From positions 930,001-994,000 of the forward strand of contig NZ_CP107931.1 in NCBI RefSeq assembly GCF_036023875.1: a stretch of DNA of 64,000 bases. The letters are read 5' to 3'. Positions 13,744-21,221 of the stretch are shown here, in pieces (position 1 is the first letter of the stretch; every line of letters begins with the position of its first letter). The DNA comes from Mycobacterium sp. NBC_00419. Lineage in GTDB: Bacteria > Actinomycetota > Actinomycetes > Mycobacteriales > Mycobacteriaceae. The translations under genes and the position numbers were made by a program. The notes beneath the pieces are model-generated. The model had not been told where the DNA came from. It worked only from the letters and a program-made list of their open reading frames with translations, and ran no database searches.

Positions 13744-15476
13744 TGGCGCCACCCACCGGCCAGGCCGGGATGCTCACACTGCTTCGCGCTCATCGGGTTT
13801 CGATGGCGGCGAGCCTGGGCCTGCTGTGCGTCGCAACCACCCTCACCCTGTTGCAGCCGCTGCTGGCGGGCCATCTCGTCGACCGGGCCTACACGGGTGC
13901 GCCGACTCTGATCCCCGCCGTCGTGCTGGTGACCATGCTCGTCGGACAGCTGGCGCTGGATGCAGTGGCCCGCTTCCGGCTGGACCGCACCGGCGAGCAG
14001 ATCGTGCTGCGGTTGCGCACCATGTTCACCGATCACGTGGTGCACCTGCCGGTCGGAGTGCTGGATCAGGGCCGCACCGGAGAGCTACTGGCCCGCGCGA
14101 CCAGCGACGCGGGACTGGTGCAGCAGATGCCCCGGGCGGTCGCCGACATCACCTTCGGGACGCTGGCACTGACCGGCGCAAGTATCTTCATGCTCACCAT
14201 CGATCCGGTCACCGTGGGCGTGGTGGTCGCCGCCATGGCCGCGGGGTTCGCCGCCGGCAGCCCCTTTCTCGCCCGGATTCAGCAGGCATCGTTGAATCGC
14301 CAAGCGGCGCTGGGTGATTACACGTCCGGATTGGACCGCGCCCTGGGTGCCGCCCGCACCGTCAAGCTGTTCGGCGCCGAAGCCCGCGAAGCGGAGTCCA
14401 TCAACGTCAGCGCCCACGGCGCCTACCGGTCGGGCGTGCGCATCGCATCGTTCGCGGCGACCAACGTCGGCCTGGTCCGGTTCGGTGTCTTCGGCGCATT
14501 CCTGGCGATCATGGTCATCGACGGGCGGCGCGTGGCGGCCGGCGAGCTGGCCGTGGGCCAGTTCGTCAGCCTGTTCGCCTTCGCCATGTACGCGGTCTTC
14601 CCCGTCGTCGCCGGAATCACCGCACTCACCGTGCTGCGCACCTCGGCCGGTGCGTATGAGCACCTCGTCACGACCCTTCGCGATCTCCCCGAGCCGTTGG
14701 CGGACGCCGCCGCCGACGGCGTCCTGCGCGCGCCACGTCCTGCTGCCAGCGCAGCGCCGTTGGTGGAGTTCGACGGGGTGTCGTTCTCCTACGGCACCAA
14801 CCCCGTACTCGACGACGTCTCCTTCACCCTGGGCCATGATCAGGTCACCGCGCTGATCGGACCGTCGGGGGCCGGCAAGTCCACCATCCTGGCGCTGTTG
14901 TGCCGCTTCCACGAGCCCGATGCCGGAACGCTGCGCTGGGGCGGTGCGGATTTCCGCACCATCGGGTTGGGTGATCTTCGTCGCCGCCTGGGACTTCTGG
15001 AACAGGACGCGCCCGTCCTGCACGGCACGATCCGCGACAATCTGCTCATCGCCGATCCGGAGGCAACCGACGACGAGCTGTGGGTCGTTCTGGGACAGGC
15101 GAATATCGCCGACGAAATCCTGGCCCTGCCGCAGCAACTCGACACCCCGGTACTCGAGCGCGGGCGCAGTCTGTCCGGCGGCCAACGTCAGCGGCTGGCA
15201 CTGGCCCGCGCGTTCCTGTCCCGTTCAGAGCTCATCCTGATGGACGAACCGACCGCACACCTCGATCGCGCCAACGAGTACGACGTGATGAGCAATCTGC
15301 GGCAGGCACGCGGCCGGCGCAGTCTGCTGGTGGTGGCCCACCGGTTGTCCACCGTCACCACCGCCGACCAGATCCTGGTGCTGGCGCAGGGCCGGATCCA
15401 GGCCACCGGCACCCACACCGAACTGTTGCGACTCCCGGTCTACCGCGAACTCATCGAGCACGAACTCACGTGCTGA
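13743..15476 (+). CDS. ABC exporter, fused membrane and ATPase domains
   Basis: A 577-residue half-transporter of the ABCB (type I exporter) class. About 290 N-terminal residues hold the membrane segments. The ATPase domain follows with Walker A GPSGAGKST, signature LSGGQRQRL, Walker B LILMDEPT and the switch histidine in VVAHRLS. It most likely works as a homodimer in the inner membrane. The ATG at 13743 shares its A with the NRPS stop codon (TGATG), so the two genes should be translationally coupled; upstream in-frame starts would lie inside the NRPS gene. Position and coupling suggest it exports the peptide or a precursor, which is inference. Confidence 0.93.
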   Translation: MAPPTGQAGMLTLLRAHRVSMAASLGLLCVATTLTLLQPLLAGHLVDRAYTGAPTLIPAVVLVTMLVGQLALDAVARFRLDRTGEQIVLRLRTMFTDHVVHLPVGVLDQGRTGELLARATSDAGLVQQMPRAVADITFGTLALTGASIFMLTIDPVTVGVVVAAMAAGFAAGSPFLARIQQASLNRQAALGDYTSGLDRALGAARTVKLFGAEAREAESINVSAHGAYRSGVRIASFAATNVGLVRFGVFGAFLAIMVIDGRRVAAGELAVGQFVSLFAFAMYAVFPVVAGITALTVLRTSAGAYEHLVTTLRDLPEPLADAAADGVLRAPRPAASAAPLVEFDGVSFSYGTNPVLDDVSFTLGHDQVTALIGPSGAGKSTILALLCRFHEPDAGTLRWGGADFRTIGLGDLRRRLGLLEQDAPVLHGTIRDNLLIADPEATDDELWVVLGQANIADEILALPQQLDTPVLERGRSLSGGQRQRLALARAFLSRSELILMDEPTAHLDRANEYDVMSNLRQARGRRSLLVVAHRLSTVTTADQILVLAQGRIQATGTHTELLRLPVYRELIEHELTC

Positions 15477-17701
15477 ACCGCGTTGTTCGGCACGCCGTCG
15501 CCGCCCCGCGCCGGACCATCGCCCTGGCCGTGCTGATGCTGATCGGCGTCGCGATCGTCGGCATTCCGGGGATCACCACGCTGTCAGCGGGCGGGGCCCT
15601 GGATCCCCGCGCCGAGTCGGCACAGGCGTCGGCACTGCTCTCCCAGAAGTTCGACCAGGGCGACCTCGGCGTGGTCTTCACCGTCACCTCCGCCGGCGGC
15701 GTGACAGGACCGCACGCCAGGAAGGTCGGCGCCGATATCGTTGCGCGGCTGCAGAACTCGACCCAGGTCAAGCAGGTGCGCTCGGCGTGGACCGTGCCCC
15801 CTGCCGCCGTCCCCGGTTTCGTCAGCAGGGACGGCAGGACGGGCCTGATCGTGGCGGCGATCTCCGGTGGCGAGACCAACGCGCAGATCACCGCCAAGGC
15901 CCTGGCCGACGAACTCGCCCACGACCGCGACGGGGTCTCGGTGCGCGCCGGCGGGGAGGCCACCGTCTACTGGCAGGTGAACAGCCAGACCCAGAAGGAC
16001 CTCTTCGTGATGGAGTCCGTGGCGCTGCCGCTGAGCTTTCTGGTCCTGGTCTGGGTGTTCGGTGGCCTGGTCGCCGCCGCGCTGCCGGTCGCTGTGGGCG
16101 TCTTCGCGATTCTCGGCGCACTGGCCGCGCTGCATGCCATCTCGCTGGTGACCACTGTGTCGGTCTTCGCGCTGAACCTCACCGTCGCTATGGGATTGGC
16201 GCTGGCCGTCGACTACACATTGTTGATCCTGAGCCGCTTCCGAGATGAGTTGACGCAGGGCCGGTCCCGCGCTGTGGCACTCGACCGCGCGATGGCCACG
16301 GCCGGCCGCACGGTGTGCTTTTCGGCGATGACCGTCGGGCTGTCGATGGCGACGCTGATGTTGTTCCCGGGTTACTTCCTCAGATCGTTCGCCTACGCCG
16401 GGGTTGCGGTGGTCGTGTTCGCCGCCGCGGCGGCGATCATCGTCACGCCTGCGGCGATCACACTGCTGGGTGAGCGGCTCGATTCGACGAGGATGCGTCC
16501 GTTGATGCGCCGGCTGCTCTGGGGGCAGCAGCAGCGATCGGCATTGTTCGAGCAGTGGTCCTGGTACCGATGGACGAAGCTGGTCATGCGGCATGCGGTG
16601 CCGATCGCAATCGCCGTGATCGTGTTCCTGCTGCTGCTCGGCGCGCCGTTTCGAGATGCGCGATGGGGCTTCGCCGATGACCGGGTGCTGCCCGCCTCGG
16701 CTTCTGCCCGCCAGGTGGGCGATCAGTTGCGCAACGACTTTGCCGGCGGCGGCATCCCGCCCATCACCGTGGTTCTGCCGGACGTGACCGGCCTGCGAGC
16801 CGCTGAGGTGGACAGGTACGCCGCAGCCCTCTCCCGGGTGCCGGACGTCTCGTCGGTGTCGTCACCGGGCGGCACCTTCGTCGCCGGGCGACCCACCGGA
16901 CCACCCACGGCGCCAACCGGATTCAGCGACGGCAGCGCATTCCTGACAGTGGGCAGCACAGCGCCGCTGTACTCGCCCGCATCCTCGGTTCAGCTCGACC
17001 GGCTACACGCGGTCGCTGCCCCGGCGGGAAAACCGGTGCAGTTCACCGGTGCCGCGCAGAGCAGCCGCGACAGCATGCACGCGATCGCCGCGCGCCTGCC
17101 GCTGGTGCTGGCGTTGATCGCCGTCGTCACCCTGGTGCTGGTGTTCCTGCTGACCGGCAGCGCGGTGTTGCCCGTCAAGGCGGTGGTGATGAGCGCGTTG
17201 TCGCTCACCGCGGCGTTCGGCGCACTGGTGTGGATCTTCCAGCAGGGGCATCTGGGCGCACTGGGCACGGCCGTGACCGGGACGCTGGGTGTTCAGCTGC
17301 CGATTCTGTTGTTCTGCATCGCTTTCGGTCTCTCGATGGACTACGAGGTGTTCCTGATCTCGCGGATCCGGGAGTACTGGCTGGCATCCGACCGCGGGCC
17401 GGAGGCCAACGCCGAGAGTGTCGCTCTCGGTGTCGCCCACACCGGTCGGGTGATCACCGCTGCCGCGCTGATCATGGCGATCTCGTTTTCGGCATTGATG
17501 GCCGCGCAGGTGTCGGTGATGCGGTTGTTCGGGGTCGGCCTCACGCTGGCGGTGTTGGTCGACGCCACCCTGGTGCGGATGCTGCTGGTCCCGGCGCTGA
17601 TGCAGGTGATGGGGCGCCTCAACTGGTGGGCACCACCACCGCTGGCCCGCCTGCATGAGCGGTTCGGACTCAGCGACGACGGCAGCGTCAGCCGACGGTG
17701 A
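15470..17701 (+). CDS. MmpL/RND-family membrane transporter
   Basis: A 743-residue protein with two repeated MMPL halves, each starting with a membrane helix and an extracytoplasmic loop followed by a bundle of helices, about 12 membrane segments in all. Proton-relay-type Asp-Tyr pairs are seen in both halves (LAVDYTLL and LSMDYEVF). It is shorter than the ~950-1000-residue MmpL4-type proteins of glycopeptidolipid loci and closer in size to YdfJ-like members. The GTG start at 15470 overlaps the ABC exporter stop by 7 bases, giving a third coupled cistron. Known family role: export of lipids or lipopeptides across the mycobacterial envelope. The cargo is unproven; the NRPS product is the obvious candidate. 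Confidence 0.93.
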   Translation: MLNRVVRHAVAAPRRTIALAVLMLIGVAIVGIPGITTLSAGGALDPRAESAQASALLSQKFDQGDLGVVFTVTSAGGVTGPHARKVGADIVARLQNSTQVKQVRSAWTVPPAAVPGFVSRDGRTGLIVAAISGGETNAQITAKALADELAHDRDGVSVRAGGEATVYWQVNSQTQKDLFVMESVALPLSFLVLVWVFGGLVAAALPVAVGVFAILGALAALHAISLVTTVSVFALNLTVAMGLALAVDYTLLILSRFRDELTQGRSRAVALDRAMATAGRTVCFSAMTVGLSMATLMLFPGYFLRSFAYAGVAVVVFAAAAAIIVTPAAITLLGERLDSTRMRPLMRRLLWGQQQRSALFEQWSWYRWTKLVMRHAVPIAIAVIVFLLLLGAPFRDARWGFADDRVLPASASARQVGDQLRNDFAGGGIPPITVVLPDVTGLRAAEVDRYAAALSRVPDVSSVSSPGGTFVAGRPTGPPTAPTGFSDGSAFLTVGSTAPLYSPASSVQLDRLHAVAAPAGKPVQFTGAAQSSRDSMHAIAARLPLVLALIAVVTLVLVFLLTGSAVLPVKAVVMSALSLTAAFGALVWIFQQGHLGALGTAVTGTLGVQLPILLFCIAFGLSMDYEVFLISRIREYWLASDRGPEANAESVALGVAHTGRVITAAALIMAISFSALMAAQVSVMRLFGVGLTLAVLVDATLVRMLLVPALMQVMGRLNWWAPPPLARLHERFGLSDDGSVSRR

Positions 17702-18641
17702 TCGCGTCGAGGCGTTCCTTGATGAAGGCCGAGCACGTCACCGGCGCCAGACCCGCCACCGTGCCGATCGGCGGGTCCAGTGGTGTGACGAGCGCGTCGT
17801 GGTTGGCCTCGTAGAAGTAGATCAGCGAGACCAGGTCCTCTTCGGGGGCGTGTGGCTGCGGTGGCAGCACCCGGTGCCGTCCCGAGGGCCACCGATATCC
17901 GCTCCAGTACTCGAGCAGGTCGCCGATGTTGACGGTCAGCGCCGCCGGATCATAGGGCGCGTCGGCCCAACCTTCCGCTTCGGAAAAGACTTGCAGCCCA
18001 CCGGCTCCCGGCTCGCGGTCGAGGATGGTGACGGTGCCGAAGTCGGTGTGCGGACCGATCCGGAACTGGCCGGGTTCGGGCTCCCCCACCACGCTGATCG
18101 GCGGGTAGTGGTTGATGTTCATCGTCCAGGTCGGCCGGTCGGCCAGGGCGACGAACGGGTTCGCCGTCAACCGCAGGGCGTGGGCCATCAACGCCAGCAG
18201 GTCGTCGGCCAGGCGGCGCATCGCCGCGGTGTACCGGGTGACCAGGCTGTGCAGTTCGGGCACTTCGCCGGGCCAGACGTTGGGGGCGAACCAGATCCGG
18301 TCCACCTCGGGGTCACCGGTGGCGGTCTCGGCGCCCAGGCTGTAGCTCTCCTTGAGATCCGGCGGGGTCTCGGTGCCCTCGGCATAGGCGTTGGCCTCGG
18401 CCCCGGGGGCGATCCAGCCGTGGCCGCCGACGCTCACCGAGTAGCGTCCCTTGACCTCGTCGGACAGCGCGAAGAACTCCCGCGCCGCCCCGCGAACGCC
18501 TGCGGTCAGCTCCGGGTCGATGCCGTGGCCGGTGACCAGGATGAAACCCGCCTGCTGCAGGCCGGCGTCGAGTTCGGCGGCAACCGCGTCGGCTTCTGCT
18601 CCCCCGGCGTGCCAGCGGGAGATGTCGATTGCGGCGATCAT
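17688..18641 (-). CDS. Isopenicillin-N-synthase-like Fe(II)/2-oxoglutarate oxygenase
   Basis: A 317-residue non-haem iron oxygenase of the IPNS/plant 2OG family. It shows the N-terminal DIOX-N region, the metal ligands in PHTDFG and a later His in GRHRV, and a downstream R/S-type co-substrate region (LVSLIY). The ATG at 18641 overlaps the deaminase stop as ATGA, so it is the last gene of a coupled permease-deaminase-oxygenase operon. The same structural family contains fungal thymine-7-hydroxylase, which makes oxidation of a pyrimidine base plausible in this context. That link is inference; the residues seen do not define the substrate. The 3' end overlaps the convergent MmpL gene by 14 bases. 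Confidence 0.9.
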   Translation of the reverse strand: MIAAIDISRWHAGGAEADAVAAELDAGLQQAGFILVTGHGIDPELTAGVRGAAREFFALSDEVKGRYSVSVGGHGWIAPGAEANAYAEGTETPPDLKESYSLGAETATGDPEVDRIWFAPNVWPGEVPELHSLVTRYTAAMRRLADDLLALMAHALRLTANPFVALADRPTWTMNINHYPPISVVGEPEPGQFRIGPHTDFGTVTILDREPGAGGLQVFSEAEGWADAPYDPAALTVNIGDLLEYWSGYRWPSGRHRVLPPQPHAPEEDLVSLIYFYEANHDALVTPLDPPIGTVAGLAPVTCSAFIKERLDAITVG

Positions 18642-19084
18642 TCGGCCACCCCGATGTCCTCGTTCCACAGGTCCGGTTTTGCGGCGATGAAATCGGCCAT
18701 CATCGCCGCGCAGCGTTCATCATCGAGCAGCGTCACCTCGACACCGTGCTCGGCCAGCCAGCCGTGGCCGCCACTGAAGGTGCGGCTCTCCCCGATGACC
18801 ACAGCGCCGATGTTGAACTGACGCACCAGCCCGCTGCAATACCAGCACGGCGAGAGCGTGGTGACCATGATCGTCGAGCGGTAGTCGCGCTGGCGGCCCG
18901 CGGCCCGGAAGGCCGCCGTCTCAGCGTGCACCGACGGGTCGTCGTCCTGGACGCGACGGTTGTGTCCGCTGCCCAGCAATACCCCGTCGGCGCTGAACAG
19001 CGCCGCGCCGATCGGAATTCCGCCCTCCGCGAGGCCTTTTCGGGCCTCCTCGTAGGCGACGTCGAGCATCTCCTGCGGTGTCAT
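18638..19084 (-). CDS. Cytosine deaminase, yeast Fcy1-like
   Basis: A 148-residue member of the cytidine/deoxycytidylate deaminase fold. Zinc and catalytic residues are seen as HAE and PCWYC, preceded by GIPIGA. The C-terminal half resembles yeast cytosine deaminase closely, including TTLSPC, LLDDERC and the W-x-EDIG ending, so cytosine (or a 5-substituted cytosine) to uracil is a better guess than guanine deamination. The ATG at 19084 overlaps the permease stop as ATGA, and its own stop overlaps the oxygenase start in the same way. Confidence is high for the family and moderate for the exact base. Confidence 0.9.
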   Translation of the reverse strand: MTPQEMLDVAYEEARKGLAEGGIPIGAALFSADGVLLGSGHNRRVQDDDPSVHAETAAFRAAGRQRDYRSTIMVTTLSPCWYCSGLVRQFNIGAVVIGESRTFSGGHGWLAEHGVEVTLLDDERCAAMMADFIAAKPDLWNEDIGVAE

Positions 19085-20481
19085 ACCCCGGCGCGCTCCC
19101 CGGCGATCTTCGAACGGCACAACACAAGATAACTGGCACCGGCGATCAGGAAGCCGACGAAGAAGGTGATGTCACCCAGTTGCGGGACACCGCGGGCGAT
19201 GTAGCCGACGAACTTCTCCTGATTGGAGAACAGCAGCACCGAGATCACCAGGCCGGCGGCGAACGATGCGAAGCCGCCCCAGTTGGCGTAGCTGCGGTCG
19301 TACAGGAAGCCCGCGATGGACTGCCCGCGCCGCAGGTACTGGTCGGCGAACACCACGCCAAGCCACGGGCCGATCCAGTAGGCGATGATCAGCAGGAAGG
19401 CCTCGTAGCTGGCGGCGGCGTCGGGCAGGGCCCACCACGCCACTCCGAATCCGGCGACGCCGAAGAACACCGTGACCAGTGCGCGGGCGATGTGCTGGGG
19501 AAGCTTGACCCCGATCGTCACGAATGCCATTGCGCCGGAATAGATGTTGATGGAGTTCGCGGCGATGGCCCCGATGGCGATGGCCAGCAGGGTGGCCTTG
19601 GCCAGCGGCGTGGCCAGCTCACCGGTGAACGCCTGGGTCGGGTTGTCCGACAAGGCGGGTCCGATGGTGACCGACGCGGCGCCGACGACCTCGAGCAGTA
19701 CACACGACAGGAACAACCCCGCCGAGGCGTAGAGGCCGGTGAGCGCGGTCGAGACGGTGGACGGCAGGTAGCGGGTGTAGTCCGCGGCATACGGTGTCCA
19801 GCCGGCCGCGTAGCCGAACGCGGTGCCGACGGTCAGCAGGAAACCGCCCAGCGAGCCGTCGCCGACGATTGGATCCAGGGCCGGCGCGCCGACATTCGAC
19901 TTCATCAGGATGGCCACCGAGGCGACGGCGAAGATGACCGCGAGCACCGGGAACGACCAGCGCTCGAAGGCCTGCACCAGGTTGTGGCCGAAAAACGCGA
20001 ACGCCGTCTGCACCAGCACGATGATGACCAGCCCGACCAACGGACCGATGCCGAACAACGCCGCCAGCGCATACGCGCCGCTGACGCTGTTGGTGGCGAA
20101 CCAGCCCACCCCGGCGGTCACCGACATGAGGACCGCGGGCACGGCATTGCCCTTGAAGCCGAACGCCAGCCGCCCGAGGACCATCTGCGGCACGCCGTGC
20201 AGGGGGCCGCGGGCCGACAGCAGGTAGTGCGCGATCGCCCCGAGTCCGGTTCCGAGGACGATGCCGGCGACGGCCTGCCAGAAGCTCATGCCGTAGACGG
20301 CCACCGACAGCACGCCGACGAAGATCGTGGCGAACTCGAGGTTGGGCGAGGTCCACGTCCAGAACAGCTGGTGGGGCTTGCCGTGCCGGTCTTCCTCGGC
20401 GATGAATTCGTTTCCGCCCGGTTCGACCGCGATGATCCGATCGCGGTAGGTGCCGTCGGTGGTCGGCTCGGCAACTGTCAT
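19081..20481 (-). CDS. NCS1-family purine/cytosine permease
   Basis: A 466-residue integral membrane protein with about 12 hydrophobic segments and NCS1 features: N-terminal FWTWTSPNLEF, then GYAAGWTPYAADYTRY in the middle and NIYSGAMAF further on. It should import a nucleobase by Na+ or H+ symport. It is the first gene of the operon with cytosine deaminase and the Fe(II) oxygenase, all three joined by ATGA overlaps, so its cargo is probably the deaminase substrate. There are 46 bases between its start and the upstream reductase stop. That gap has a small GC hairpin (CAGCC-ggg-GGCTG) but no clear promoter. Confidence 0.92.
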   Translation of the reverse strand: MTVAEPTTDGTYRDRIIAVEPGGNEFIAEEDRHGKPHQLFWTWTSPNLEFATIFVGVLSVAVYGMSFWQAVAGIVLGTGLGAIAHYLLSARGPLHGVPQMVLGRLAFGFKGNAVPAVLMSVTAGVGWFATNSVSGAYALAALFGIGPLVGLVIIVLVQTAFAFFGHNLVQAFERWSFPVLAVIFAVASVAILMKSNVGAPALDPIVGDGSLGGFLLTVGTAFGYAAGWTPYAADYTRYLPSTVSTALTGLYASAGLFLSCVLLEVVGAASVTIGPALSDNPTQAFTGELATPLAKATLLAIAIGAIAANSINIYSGAMAFVTIGVKLPQHIARALVTVFFGVAGFGVAWWALPDAAASYEAFLLIIAYWIGPWLGVVFADQYLRRGQSIAGFLYDRSYANWGGFASFAAGLVISVLLFSNQEKFVGYIARGVPQLGDITFFVGFLIAGASYLVLCRSKIAGERAGV

Positions 20482-20527
20482 GGGAAGACTGTGGTGCCGA
20501 CAGCCCCCGGCTGCAACCCGAACAGAG

Positions 20528-21136
20528 TCAGTCGAACTGCGGCGGCTCGGTGCGGGTGCGCTTCAGCTCGTAGAAGTGCGGGTAGGACGCGAACGTCACC
20601 GAGGCGTCCCAGAGCTTGCCGGCCTCTTCGCCGCGCGGGATGCGGGAGAGCACCGGGCCGAAGAACGCCACCCCGTTGACGTGGATCGTCGGGGTGCCGA
20701 CATCGTCGCCGACGGCGTCCATGCCGGCGTGGTGGCTTTTGCGCAGCGCGTCGTCATAGCTGGTGTCGGTGGCGGCCTTGGCCAGTTCGGCGGGCAGCCC
20801 GGCCTGTTCGAGCGACGTGGTGATCACCTCGTCGAGGTTCTTGTTGTCCTCGTTGTGGATCATGGTCCCCATCGCGGCGTACAGGGGGGCGAGCACCTCA
20901 TTGCCGTGGGCCTGCTCGGCGGCGATGGCCACCCGCACCGGTCCCCACGCCTTCTTCATCAATTCCTGGTACTGCTCGGAAAGGTCGCGGCCCTCGTTGA
21001 GCACGGCGAGGCTCATCACGTGGAAGTTGACGTCGATGTCGCGGACCTTCTCGGCCTCGAGGATCCAGCGGGAGGTGATCCAGCACCACGGGCACAGGGG
21101 GTCGAACCAGAAATCGGCGCGGGACTTCTCGGACAT
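20528..21136 (-). CDS. Mycothiol-dependent nitroreductase/DsbA-like reductase (Rv2466c homologue)
   Basis: A 202-residue DsbA-fold protein with the CPWC active site near the N-terminus (DPLCPWCW) and the cis-Pro region GTPTIHV. It matches M. tuberculosis Rv2466c almost along its full length, including the ending [11 protein letters not shown]. In M. tuberculosis that protein reduces disulfides and nitro prodrugs with mycothiol. The ATG at 21136 has GAGGAG seven bases upstream; earlier in-frame starts would run into the pepN promoter. An upstream SigH-type promoter (21174-21199) fits the known SigH control of Rv2466c. Confidence 0.96.
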   Translation of the reverse strand: MSEKSRADFWFDPLCPWCWITSRWILEAEKVRDIDVNFHVMSLAVLNEGRDLSEQYQELMKKAWGPVRVAIAAEQAHGNEVLAPLYAAMGTMIHNEDNKNLDEVITTSLEQAGLPAELAKAATDTSYDDALRKSHHAGMDAVGDDVGTPTIHVNGVAFFGPVLSRIPRGEEAGKLWDASVTFASYPHFYELKRTRTEPPQFD

Positions 21137-21173
21137 GCGGGCTCCTCGGGTGTTCGGATATGACGTCGAGCAC

Positions 21174-21199
21174 AACTCGTCAACGCAGTCGAGTGTTCC
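21174..21199 (-). promoter_or_regulatory. SigH-type promoter of the Rv2466c homologue
   Basis: Reading the minus strand, GGAAC (21199-21195) and GTT (21176-21174) are separated by 18 bases. This matches the mycobacterial SigH pattern GGAAY-N16..20-GTT. The GTT lies about 38 bases before the ATG at 21136. Rv2466c in M. tuberculosis is known as a disulfide-stress (SigH) gene. Confidence 0.7.
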
Positions 21200-21208
21200 C
21201 TCTCGCGA

Positions 21209-21214
21209 TAGGTT
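21209..21214 (+). promoter_or_regulatory. -10 element of pepN, leaderless geometry
   Basis: TAGGTT fits TANNNT and ends seven bases before the GTG at 21222, so transcription would begin at or next to the start codon. There is no good Shine-Dalgarno sequence in front of that GTG. Confidence 0.6.
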
Positions 21215-21221
21215 GGAACAC

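Noticed and set aside
1..17701. Identity with the glycopeptidolipid (mps/MmpL4) locus
   Set aside because: Module content differs (one E domain, an N-methyltransferase, Thr-like pockets), an ABC exporter is present and the MmpL protein is much shorter.
19078..20679. Long plus-strand frame (533 codons) opposite the permease
   Set aside because: Composition is typical of an antisense shadow. The minus-strand permease has membrane segments and family motifs.
20763..21221. N-terminal extension of pepN by about 150 codons
   Set aside because: It would run through the divergent reductase gene and its promoter. The GTG at 21222 gives the family N-terminus and has a leaderless -10.
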